From: JAAYYF01 sp040255585
GTDB lineage: Bacteria > Deinococcota > Deinococci > Deinococcales > Trueperaceae
Direction: 5' to 3'
DNA length: 12,201 bases
Assembly (NCBI GenBank): GCA_040255585.1
Contig: JBDZVI010000086.1
Coordinates: 1 to 12,201 of the forward strand
Position 1 is the stretch's first letter. Each line of letters begins with the position of its first letter. Below, piece by piece: positions 6,476-12,201 of this stretch. The translations under genes and the position numbers were made by a program. Below the pieces are notes generated by a model. That model made no database searches. It saw only the letters and a program-made list of their open reading frames with translations, and was not told the origin of the DNA.

Positions 6476-7671
6476 TTCCGTCCAACCGTTACAAACGCCC
6501 CCAAGTCGCCGAGCTAGAGAGGCGCCTCGCTGAGCCCCGGCGGTTCATGCAGGTAGTCATCGGTCCACGCCAGGTCGGGAAGACCACTCTCGTCCAACAG
6601 GCGACCAGCAAGTTCGAGGGGTCGGTACGCTTCGTCTCCGCCGACGAGCCTGGGCTACAACCAACGGAGTGGCTGTCACAACAGTGGGAAGCGGCCCGCT
6701 TGTCCGGGGGCGTCCTCGTGATCGATGAAGTGCAGAAGGTGCCCAACTGGTCCGAGGCTGTGAAGAGGCTATGGGACGAGGACAGTAGGAACGGTCGGGA
6801 CCTCAAGGTCGTGCTGCTCGGCTCGGCGCCCCTCCTTGTCCAGCGCGGGCTCACCGAGAGCCTCGCCGGGCGCTTCGAAACGTTACGCATACCCCACTGG
6901 TCGTTCAGCGAGATGTCGCAAGCGTTCGGCTTCACGCTGGAACAGTTCCTGTATTTCGGCGGTTATCCAGGAGCAGCGTCGCTAGTGAACGAGCGGGAAC
7001 GCTGGAGGCGCTACGTGTTGGACTCTCTCATCGAGACGACCATCGCGCGCGACGTGCTCCTGATGACCAGGGTGGACAAACCTGCGCTCCTGCGGAGACT
7101 GTTCGAACTGGCGTGCTCGTATTCCGGGCAGGTACTCTCCTACACGAAGCTGCTGGGTCAACTGCAGGACGCCGGCAACACCACGACTCTCGCGCACTAC
7201 CTGGACCTACTGAGCGGCGCCGGGCTAGTCCTCGGACTCCAGAAGTATGCGGGCGACAAGGCTCGCAGTCGCGGTTCGAGCCCGAAGCTCCAAGTGCTGA
7301 ACACCGCGCTGCTGGCCGTTCAGAGCGACCTCGCCCTCGAGGACTATCGGCAGGACGGAGCGCTTTGGGGGCGGCTCGTCGGATCGGCCGTAGGCGCGCA
7401 CCTAGCGAACGCCGCCCTCATGGGCGAAGTGGAGGTCTTCTACTGGCGTGAACGGAACCGCGAGGTCGATTTCGTAGTCAAGGCCGGCCGAAGGCTCACT
7501 GCCATCGAGGTGAAGAGCGGCGGCACACCATCGTCCTTGCCGGGCATGAAGGCCTTCGTAGACACTTTCGGAGCGTCGAGGACACTACTGGTTGGTGGTG
7601 ACAGCATCGGTCTCGCCGAGTTCCTCGAGGTCCCGGTACGGCATTGGATCGACGATCGAACGCCCACTTAG
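6469..7671 (+). CDS. AAA_14 ATPase with C-terminal DUF4143 (PD-(D/E)XK-like) region
   Basis: A 400-residue P-loop ATPase of the widespread AAA_14/DUF4143 family, normal in length. Walker A is GPRQVGKTT at residues 32-40, Walker B VLVIDEV at 82-88, and the sensor-1-like LLGSAPLLV lies at 116-124, followed by the family's SLAGRFETLRIPHWSFSEM. The DUF4143 part contains YFGGYPGA near 162-169 and a winged-helix-like middle. It ends with a nuclease-like signature: D334 in EVDFVV, then E347-x-K349 in AIEVKS. Function is unproven; members are often solitary, occur in many copies in some genomes, and spread horizontally. Here it stands alone, with a stem-loop over its start codon and slightly lower G+C than its neighbours, which suggests acquisition. 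The start at 6469 fits the family N-terminus (RYKRPQVAELERRL). It converges with the minus-strand membrane-protein gene. Confidence 0.93.
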   Translation: MSIPSNRYKRPQVAELERRLAEPRRFMQVVIGPRQVGKTTLVQQATSKFEGSVRFVSADEPGLQPTEWLSQQWEAARLSGGVLVIDEVQKVPNWSEAVKRLWDEDSRNGRDLKVVLLGSAPLLVQRGLTESLAGRFETLRIPHWSFSEMSQAFGFTLEQFLYFGGYPGAASLVNERERWRRYVLDSLIETTIARDVLLMTRVDKPALLRRLFELACSYSGQVLSYTKLLGQLQDAGNTTTLAHYLDLLSGAGLVLGLQKYAGDKARSRGSSPKLQVLNTALLAVQSDLALEDYRQDGALWGRLVGSAVGAHLANAALMGEVEVFYWRERNREVDFVVKAGRRLTAIEVKSGGTPSSLPGMKAFVDTFGASRTLLVGGDSIGLAEFLEVPVRHWIDDRTPT

Positions 7672-7731
7672 ACGAGACATGATGGATGGCCGACCTGACT
7701 CTGTCCATCGCATTGGACGCTTGAGCGGTTC

Positions 7732-7784
7732 CCGGCCGACGGCCCGGCCTCGGGTAAGGCCGAGAAACCCTGACCATCGGCCGG
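7732..7784. terminator. Nested inverted repeat between convergent genes, possible bidirectional terminator
   Basis: In the 130 bases between two convergent genes, CCGGCCGACGG (7732-7742) pairs with CCATCGGCCGG (7774-7784) at 10 of 11 positions. It encloses a second perfect six-base stem, CGGCCT (7745-7750) with AGGCCG (7757-7762). A structured GC-rich hairpin in this position would suit a two-way terminator, but neither strand shows a U-tract, and short GC-rich repeats arise easily by chance in such DNA. Confidence 0.35.
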
Positions 7785-7801
7785 TTCACTCTACGAATCG
7801 C

Positions 7802-8233
7802 TCAGCCACGGACGACCTCGCGCCGGTACGCCACGACCAGGATGGCGAGCTGAGCGAACAGCAGCACCGCCAAAGCGATGTCCCACCTGAGGCCCACGGC
7901 GATGGCCACCGTCGCAAGCCCGGTCAACGGGAGGGCGGTCACGCCCGCGACGGCGAGCGCTCGCGTGAGAACGACGGCGTCTCGTTCGTCGGCGCTACCA
8001 GCGAAGTGGCGGTCGAGCGGACCTGCGTCGTCGGGCCGGTGCCAAGCGCGCCAGGCGGCTGCCCCTATCCCGAGGAGGGCGATGGAGCCGCCCGCGAGAA
8101 CACCGTTGCCCATGTTCCCAGGACCGAACTCCCTCACGAGGAGCCCGAGCACGACGACGACGGCCGCACCGGCCAAGAGACCTACCACCAACGGCGCCCG
8201 CTTGCCGGGCGCGGATCCATTACGCATCGACAT
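7802..8233 (-). CDS. Four-helix membrane protein coupled to XRE regulator
   Basis: A 143-residue integral membrane protein. Hydrophobic helices are at about residues 13-33, 43-62, 88-114 and 117-136. A charged cytoplasmic-type loop between helices 2 and 3 holds a DERD motif at 82-85, reminiscent of the small DUF2178-like partners of XRE regulators; that comparison is from memory and only suggestive. No enzyme motif is visible. The ATG lies inside the last codons of the XRE gene, overlapping it by 14 bases, and has its own strong Shine-Dalgarno (GAGGAG, plus-strand 8241-8246) seven bases upstream, so the start is well supported and translation is coupled. A second in-frame ATG lies at 8227. 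The tight pairing suggests that the membrane protein and repressor work together, for example in sensing or in a stress or differentiation switch, but the role is unknown. Confidence 0.85.
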   Translation of the reverse strand: MSMRNGSAPGKRAPLVVGLLAGAAVVVVLGLLVREFGPGNMGNGVLAGGSIALLGIGAAAWRAWHRPDDAGPLDRHFAGSADERDAVVLTRALAVAGVTALPLTGLATVAIAVGLRWDIALAVLLFAQLAILVVAYRREVVRG

Positions 8234-8414
8234 GGAACATCTCCTCTACTGACGCTTCGAAGAAGCGCGCGATGGCGATGGCGAGAGGCAGCGACGGGTC
8301 GTACTTGCCCGTCTCGATCGAGTTGACCGTCTGCCTGGATACCCCGAGGCGCTCGGCCAGCTCGCGTTGCGACAACCCTGCAGCCTCGCGCCTTTGCTTG
8401 ACCTCGTTCTCCAT
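8220..8414 (-). CDS. Small XRE-family helix-turn-helix transcriptional regulator
   Basis: A 64-residue protein that is almost entirely one Cro/CI-type HTH domain: MENEVKQRREAAGLSQRELA, then ERLGVSRQTVNSIETGKYDP, then SLPLAIAIARFF and a short FEASVEEMF tail. This is the compact type of regulator usually paired with a membrane protein. The start at 8414 was chosen over an upstream in-frame ATG at 8486 because it matches the family N-terminus and has an AGAGGA Shine-Dalgarno seven bases away; the 24 extra residues from 8486 are unlike the family. It presumably binds as a dimer. The three TCAAG-N4-CTTGA palindromes just upstream are the obvious candidate operators, and one overlaps its predicted -35, which points to autorepression. 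Its stop lies inside the following membrane-protein gene. Confidence 0.93.
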   Translation of the reverse strand: MENEVKQRREAAGLSQRELAERLGVSRQTVNSIETGKYDPSLPLAIAIARFFEASVEEMFHVDA

Positions 8415-8467
8415 GACTACGTCCTCTTCCTCAAGGTGCCTTCCTCCGTACGGTGAGCTCCACTGGC

Positions 8468-8496
8468 CAGATACGGTCGCGACCACCTGCCGTCAA
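8468..8496 (-). promoter_or_regulatory. Predicted promoter of the XRE/membrane-protein pair
   Basis: On the minus strand, TTGACG (plus 8491-8496) and TATCTG (plus 8468-8473) are separated by exactly 17 bases, upstream of the regulator's ribosome site. The -35 is close to consensus and the -10 only half matches. The -35 overlaps the first half-site of the nearest operator palindrome, so a bound repressor would block polymerase. Confidence 0.5.
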
Positions 8497-8551
8497 GCGT
8501 CCTTGACATGTCAAGCATACTTGACTAGCGCTGGATGTCAAGTGAGCTTGA
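8493..8551. promoter_or_regulatory. Three-site operator array, TCAAG-N4-CTTGA
   Basis: Three 14-bp palindromes with identical arms and different spacers: TCAAG-CGTC-CTTGA (8493-8506), TCAAG-CATA-CTTGA (8511-8524) and TCAAG-TGAG-CTTGA (8538-8551). Centres are 18 and then 27 bases apart. The end of site 1 and start of site 2 also form the perfect palindrome CTTGACATGTCAAG (8502-8515). A weaker site, TCAAG-GTGC-CTTCC, lies at 8431-8444 in the leader of the XRE gene. The array sits between the divergent XRE and CYTH genes and overlaps TTGACA-like -35 sequences on both strands, so it may control both directions. The XRE protein is the likely ligand by position (inference). Confidence 0.85.
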
Positions 8552-8657
8552 CTTGTTCGGTCGGTCAGGCCAACGTAGGCTCACGGCGCGACAAAGTCGC
8601 ACCCCGCCACCCCGCCCGGAACCGCGGGGCCGAGGCGGCAGATCAGAGAGTGAGAAG

Positions 8658-9101
8658 ATGCCGGCCCCCGAAGAGCGACCGAAGTACTCGCTGCTGGAGA
8701 TCGAGCGCAGGTGGCTCGTCGACCTGGCCCGCGTCGGCTCCCTCGCCGGGCTGCCGTTCAGACGCCTCGAGGACGCTTACTGGCCCGGCACCCGTCTGCG
8801 CCTCAGGCAGGTCATCGACCCCGACGGCCGCACGACGTACAAGTTCGGCATCAAATACGGCGAATCGGCGCGGGGGGTCCAACCGGTGACGAACTTGTAC
8901 CTCGACAAGGCGGAGTACGAGGCGCTCGCCGCCGCCGGAGGCCTGAGGGTAAGCAAGCGCAGGTACCTGATCGCCGGTGGGTGCCTGGACGTGTTCGACA
9001 TCCCAGCCGGAACGCCCGCCTACTTCGAGGTCGAGTTCGGCTCGGAGCAGGAGGCGCAGGCCTATGAACCGCCGCCGTTCGTGACGGAGGAGATCACCTG
9101 A
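8658..9101 (+). CDS. CYTH-domain protein
   Basis: A 147-residue protein matching the CYTH (CyaB/thiamine triphosphatase-like) superfamily, whose members bind triphosphates with metal ions inside a beta tunnel. Seen here: the opening motif EIERRWLVD (E14, E16, R18, a variant of ExExK), RLRLRQ at 46-51, YKFGIKYG around 61-68, and acidic residues in YFEVEFGSE near the end, in the usual order. The C-terminus (FVTEEIT) stops where longer relatives continue for one more helix. It may be a phosphatase or simply a polyphosphate/nucleotide-binding protein; the substrate is unknown. The ATG at 8658 was preferred, with a weak GAGAGTGAG purine-rich leader. The frame is open back to an ATG at 8535, but that start lies in the operator array and the added residues are low-complexity and unlike the family. 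The gene converges with the Pr6Pr gene. Confidence 0.8.
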   Translation: MPAPEERPKYSLLEIERRWLVDLARVGSLAGLPFRRLEDAYWPGTRLRLRQVIDPDGRTTYKFGIKYGESARGVQPVTNLYLDKAEYEALAAAGGLRVSKRRYLIAGGCLDVFDIPAGTPAYFEVEFGSEQEAQAYEPPPFVTEEIT

Positions 9102-9182
9102 AGCCCTGCAAGCGGCCATCAGGTACGCGGCACACCACAGGTAGGCAGATGCGCCTCACCGAGCCTTGCACGCCCGTGGCGG

Positions 9183-9872
9183 CTAGTCCTCCGTGGCACC
9201 GACCGCCAACAGACGAAGACGGCTGGCCCAGAAGACGAGGGCTCCGACACCAAGGATCGCCACACAGATAAACACGCATGTGACGGCGACGGAGCCGTAG
9301 CCGTTGGCGGGGTCAAGGAACGGGTAAGGAACCCAGCCATCGGTGGCTCCCCGGATCAACACCACCGTCAACCATATGGTCGGATAGACGAGCACGCCGA
9401 GTAGGCGGTTCCAGCGAAGCCCGCGCCTGTCCCCGACCAGTAACCAGACCACCGCCGCAGCCACCGGCGTCAGGTAGTGCAAGACGAAGTTCGCCCACGG
9501 CACCGGCACGCCGCCGGCAGCTCCCAGGGGGGCCAGGAGCAAGGCGTAGACGAGGCCGACGATCACTATGTAAGTGGTCGTATACGCCATGTAGAGCTCG
9601 AGCGACCTCGGTTTCGCTCTCCCACGTAGGTCGTACGCCGCCGCGGCGATCAGCGCGCCGGCGAGTAGCAGGTTCGACTGGATAGTGAAGTAGCCGAAGA
9701 AGTTGAAGACGTTCACGGGTCCGCGCGTCAGCGTGTCCAGCAACGTCGCGGCTATCGCGACGATGATCGCAAGGGCGAGGACGAGCCTGCACGAACCGAG
9801 CAGAGTAGTGGCCGGCATGGTGCATGGTAAAGCAAGCGATCGACCACGGTGCGTAGACTTCATCCTGGCCAT
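9183..9872 (-). CDS. Pr6Pr family membrane protein
   Basis: A 229-residue polytopic membrane protein with about six hydrophobic segments. Family signatures are clear: NFFGYFTIQSNLL at residues 57-69, LHYLTPVAA near 131-139, YPTIWLTVVLIRG at 163-175 and WVPYPFLDP at 180-188. These are the conserved patches of the Pr6Pr (distantly FAR-17a/AIG1-like) group, whose function in bacteria is not established. The ATG at 9872 has AGGA six bases upstream on the minus strand. ATGs at 9863 and 9818 are in-frame alternatives, and the one at 9818 would begin right before the first helix and lacks a ribosome site. It diverges from the degraded gene at 9936 across 63 bases and converges with the CYTH gene. 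Confidence 0.85.
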   Translation of the reverse strand: MARMKSTHRGRSLALPCTMPATTLLGSCRLVLALAIIVAIAATLLDTLTRGPVNVFNFFGYFTIQSNLLLAGALIAAAAYDLRGRAKPRSLELYMAYTTTYIVIVGLVYALLLAPLGAAGGVPVPWANFVLHYLTPVAAAVVWLLVGDRRGLRWNRLLGVLVYPTIWLTVVLIRGATDGWVPYPFLDPANGYGSVAVTCVFICVAILGVGALVFWASRLRLLAVGATED

Positions 9873-9935
9873 CCCATGTCCTACCTACGACTGTCGAGTC
9901 CGGCCGTGGTAGGAACACCAAGCGAAGGAGGCGCT

Positions 9936-10216
9936 ATGAGCACATCTATCGACGCCCGCATGCTCGCTGGCACCTGGTCGGGCCGCAACCTGCTCTGGCT
10001 TGGACCCGGTGAGCCCGTCCGCGAGTCGGCGACAGAGGCGACCGTGACCACGGCGGCGGCCAACGCGTTCTTGGTGTTGGCCTACCCCTGGTCAGATCAG
10101 GGCAAGCAGCACGACGGCGTGATCATGGCGCGGGTCGCGGCGGAGCCCGGCCCGAGGGCGAGGAGGCCCCCGCCGTGGAGGCGCGCTACGAGCGCGGCGC
10201 GACGCGTGGAACGTGA
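9936..10216 (+). pseudogene. Degraded small beta-barrel-type hypothetical gene (internal frameshifting deletion)
   Basis: A strong ribosome site (AAGGAGG, 9925-9931) leads to an ATG and about 70 credible residues: MSTSIDARMLAGTWSGRNLL, then WLGPGEPVRESATEATV, later FLVLAYPWSDQGKQHDGV. This resembles the first half of DUF1579-like proteins of roughly 150 residues (family placement from memory). After about base 10140 the same frame turns into arginine- and proline-rich sequence, as expected of an out-of-frame reading, and runs to 10265. One frame over, bases 10154-10216 read EGEEAPAVEARYERGATRGT and stop, which looks like the normal end of such a protein. The simplest reading is loss of the middle by a deletion that also shifted the frame. 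The alternative is a genuine 109-residue protein ending at 10265, which would overlap the next gene. Confidence 0.55.
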
Positions 10217-10252
10217 CGCCCGCGGCGGCCCAGCGAGACGCCTCGCGGCACG

Positions 10253-10819
10253 ATGGGTCCCATGAGAGCGACCGGCCCCAGCGCACCGATCCGGTACGTC
10301 GCGCTCCTGCGCGGGATCAACGTAGGCGGGCACGTGGTCAAGATGGACCGGCTGCGCCAAGTCTTCACCGACCTGGGCCTAGCCAACGTGCGCTCGTACA
10401 TCAATAGCGGGAACGTCTTCTTCGACACGCTTGATACCGACAGGGCCTCGCTCACCGAGACGATCGAGAGGGCCCTTCACGACGCGCTGGGGTACGCGGT
10501 CCCGACGTTCCTGCGCACGCCGGCGGAACTCGGTGCCGTCCTGGACCGGGACCCGTTCGCCGAGGTCGCCAAGACGGACGACCTGCGCTTCTGCGTGATG
10601 TTCACGTCCGAGCCGCTGAACCAAGAGCTGGACCTACCGGTCAGCACGTCCAGGAACGATATGGACATGGTGGCAGTCAACGAGTTCGAGGCCTACGTGA
10701 TCTGGCGCCTCATCGACGGCCGGGTAACGGGGAAGTTCGGGGCCGACATCCTCCCGACCCGCAACACGACCCGGTTCTTCCACACCTTGAAGAAGATCCT
10801 GGCTGCCGCCACGAGCTAA
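10253..10819 (+). CDS. DUF1697 family protein
   Basis: A 188-residue soluble protein with the DUF1697 signatures: YVALLRGINVGG at residues 15-26, LGLANVRSYINSGNVFF at 41-57, and the C-terminal TTRFFHTLKKI at 172-182. Length fits the family (about 180). No catalytic function has been assigned to this family to my knowledge. The start is uncertain: ATG 10253 and ATG 10262 are both in frame, neither has a Shine-Dalgarno, and the conserved part begins only at residue 14. It is the first of a same-strand run of small proteins; the next gene follows after 45 bases. Confidence 0.9.
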   Translation: MGPMRATGPSAPIRYVALLRGINVGGHVVKMDRLRQVFTDLGLANVRSYINSGNVFFDTLDTDRASLTETIERALHDALGYAVPTFLRTPAELGAVLDRDPFAEVAKTDDLRFCVMFTSEPLNQELDLPVSTSRNDMDMVAVNEFEAYVIWRLIDGRVTGKFGADILPTRNTTRFFHTLKKILAAATS

Positions 10820-10864
10820 GGGGCGCCCGCACTCCAAGCAAGCACCGCAAGGGAGGTCCTGACC

Positions 10865-11269
10865 GTGAAGATAACTGTAGAGACCGTGGTAGACGCGCCA
10901 CTGGCCGAGGTATGGCACGCCTACTCCAACCCGGACGACATCCAGCGCTGGAACGCCGCCTCGGACGACTGGCACACGACCGCCTCGACGGTCGACCTGC
11001 GCCCCGGCGGCGCCTTCTCGTCCCGCATGGAAGCGAAGGACGGCAGCACGGGCTTCGACTTCGCCGGCACCTACACCACGGTGGTGGAGGGCAAGCTGAT
11101 CGAGTACACGTTCGGCGACCGCGAGGCGCGGGTGGAGTTCGGTGAGGTGCCGGGCGGCGTCAGGGTGAGGGTCACGTTCGACGCCGAGGACCAGAACCCC
11201 ATCGAGTTGCAGCGTGGCGGCTGGCAGGCGATCCTCGACAGCTTCGCGCGCCATGTCGAAGGTCGTTAG
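10865..11269 (+). CDS. SRPBCC (AHSA1/START-like) domain protein
   Basis: A 134-residue single-domain protein of the SRPBCC ligand-binding superfamily, AHSA1/polyketide-cyclase-like. It shows the classic opening VETVVDAPLAEVWHAYSNPD with IQRWN (residues 5-30), a DLRPGGAFSSRM strand pair, FAGTYTTVVEGKLIEYTF at 67-83, and the terminal helix GGWQAILDSFARHVE at 118-132. The fold forms a deep hydrophobic cavity, so it may bind a small hydrophobic ligand; none can be named. The GTG start at 10865 is strongly supported by GGGAGGT at 10851-10857, seven bases away. The last 17 bases overlap the start of the following VOC gene. Confidence 0.92.
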   Translation: MKITVETVVDAPLAEVWHAYSNPDDIQRWNAASDDWHTTASTVDLRPGGAFSSRMEAKDGSTGFDFAGTYTTVVEGKLIEYTFGDREARVEFGEVPGGVRVRVTFDAEDQNPIELQRGGWQAILDSFARHVEGR

Positions 11270-11732
11270 GCACGAGGTGCGGGACTTCCCCGCGGCCCGC
11301 GACCTGCCCAGGCCTGTCAGCCCCGAGCCCGCCTCGGAGGCATCTCAGGCGCGGTCAGTACTGTTCATCCTGTACGTGAGGGACCAAGCGGCCAGCGCCG
11401 CGTTCTACCGCGCCGTCCTCAAGCGAACGCCCAGCTTGGACGTGCCGGGCATGACCGAGTTCGAGGTCGGAGCGCAGGCCAGGCTCGGGCTGATGCCCGA
11501 GGCAGGGATCCGCCGGCTCCTGGGCGAAGCCGTTCCGGATCCTGGCCGCGCGAGCGGGATCCCCAGGAGCGAGGTCTACCTGGTCGTACGCGACCCGTCC
11601 GAGTACCACCGGCGCGCCATCGAGGCGGGCGCCGCCGAGCTCAGTCCGGTGGCACCTCGTGGTTGGGGCGACGACGTCGGGTACTCGCTCGATCCGGATG
11701 GTCATGTCCTCGCCTTCGCAAGGCCCTCGTAG
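11253..11732 (+). CDS. VOC superfamily (glyoxalase/bleomycin resistance-like) protein
   Basis: A 159-residue protein with a single vicinal-oxygen-chelate domain from about residue 36: SVLFILYVRDQAASAAFYRA, then LGLMPE near 79-83, EVYLVVRDPSEYHRRAIEAG at 107-126, and the closing GYSLDPDGHVLAFA at 143-156. The two beta-alpha-beta-beta-beta halves are both present. The usual metal ligands are not all obvious, so activity is uncertain. The N-terminal 35 residues are not part of the domain and are Pro/Glu/Ala-rich. The chosen ATG lacks a Shine-Dalgarno but overlaps the end of the SRPBCC gene by 17 bases, which suggests translational coupling; a GTG at 11277 is an alternative. SRPBCC, VOC and GNAT proteins often travel together as small accessory genes. 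Confidence 0.9.
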   Translation: MSKVVRHEVRDFPAARDLPRPVSPEPASEASQARSVLFILYVRDQAASAAFYRAVLKRTPSLDVPGMTEFEVGAQARLGLMPEAGIRRLLGEAVPDPGRASGIPRSEVYLVVRDPSEYHRRAIEAGAAELSPVAPRGWGDDVGYSLDPDGHVLAFARPS

Positions 11733-11734
11733 CG

Positions 11735-12201
11735 ATGGACCTCCCCCTCGGAGCATTCGAAGTAGCGATCTACCCGGCCACGGGGCGGTTCGACGACTTC
11801 GCGGCCGTGGTCGGGCCGAAGACGGGTAAGCAGGGCTGCTGGTGCATGGCCTACCGCAACTCCAGCCTCGACGCCGACGGGCGCATCGCGCACATGCGTG
11901 CTGAATGCGCGACCGAACCGGGTCCCGGCGTGCTCGCCTACGTGGACGGCGAAGCCGCGGGCTGGTGCTCTGTCGCGCCGCGCTCGACCTATCGTCGGCT
12001 GATGAACTCACGGACCATCCCGTTCGTCGACGACCGCGACGCCTGGTCTGTCGTCTGCTTCGTCGTGCGCGCCGGGTATCGCAGACAAGGGCTGATGCAC
12101 TACCTGCTCGAAGGGGCCGTCGAACACGCGCGCGAGCGGGGCGGCGAGGTCGTCGAAGGTTACCCGGCCGACGCCGGCGAAGGTCGCATCGACCTCATCT
12201 C
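11735..12201 (+). CDS. GNAT family N-acetyltransferase (3' end missing)
   Basis: This frame starts at ATG 11735, two bases after the VOC stop, and stays open for 155 codons to the window end. It matches a GNAT subfamily with a cysteine-rich signature, GCWCMAYR at residues 34-41. The acetyl-CoA-binding motif A region is VVCFVVRAGYRRQGLMHYLL at 106-125 (the R/Q-x-x-G-x type loop is RRQGLM), followed by GAVEHARERGGEVVEGYP, in which the terminal part resembles the family's EGYP-D segment. Another 20-50 residues are expected beyond the window. The acceptor substrate is unknown. The near-zero spacing places it in one transcript with the SRPBCC and VOC genes. Confidence 0.88.
   Translation, partial: MDLPLGAFEVAIYPATGRFDDFAAVVGPKTGKQGCWCMAYRNSSLDADGRIAHMRAECATEPGPGVLAYVDGEAAGWCSVAPRSTYRRLMNSRTIPFVDDRDAWSVVCFVVRAGYRRQGLMHYLLEGAVEHARERGGEVVEGYPADAGEGRIDLI

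Noticed and set aside
8493..8551. CRISPR-like repeats
   Set aside because: The repeated units are only 14-bp palindromes with 4-13 bases between them, which is an operator arrangement and not repeats with spacers.
8535..8657. Extended N-terminus of the CYTH protein from ATG 8535
   Set aside because: That ATG sits inside the operator array, and the additional 41 residues are low-complexity and unlike CYTH proteins.

Overview
This is a GC-rich (by eye roughly two thirds G+C) bacterial chromosomal window, densely packed with genes and with no gap above about 250 bases. Gene content (Dpp-type ABC permeases, CocE/NonD hydrolase, LtrA, Pr6Pr, DUF1697, DUF1810, SRPBCC, VOC and GNAT families) fits a free-living high-GC bacterium such as an actinomycete, a Trueperaceae/Deinococcota member or a Chloroflexota member. 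I cannot fix the phylum from sequence alone. There are no rRNA, tRNA, CRISPR, phage or insertion-sequence genes that I can recognise.

Layout. Bases 1-3510 are the end of a peptide/nickel-type ABC importer operon: the tail of a DppB-like permease, a complete DppC-like permease, and a large CocE/NonD (peptidase S15-like) serine hydrolase. The hydrolase has no export signal and probably acts on the imported substrate in the cytoplasm. Bases 3617-5040 hold a solitary HicB-like antitoxin facing a convergent LtrA-type membrane protein. Bases 5233-6417 encode a single polypeptide that fuses a DUF1810 domain to a class I methyltransferase. Bases 6469-7671 encode an AAA ATPase with a C-terminal DUF4143/PD-(D/E)XK-like region. 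Its start codon lies inside a perfect 18-bp inverted repeat that is AT-rich against the GC-rich background.

Bases 7802-8657 hold a compact regulatory module on the minus strand. A 64-residue XRE-type repressor overlaps by 14 bases a four-helix membrane protein. Upstream of the repressor lies an array of three TCAAG-N4-CTTGA palindromes, one of which covers the predicted -35 element. A small CYTH-domain protein diverges from this array. Bases 9183-9872 (minus) encode a Pr6Pr-type membrane protein. It diverges from a degraded small gene (9936-10216) that seems to have lost its middle by an internal frameshifting deletion. Bases 10253-12201 are a same-strand run of small soluble proteins: DUF1697, SRPBCC/AHSA1-like, VOC and a GNAT acetyltransferase cut by the window end, the last three tightly packed.

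The most notable points are the start-codon palindrome of the ATPase, the three-site operator array of the repressor/membrane-protein module, and the DUF1810-methyltransferase fusion. The rest looks like ordinary accessory single-gene families of a soil or water bacterium.
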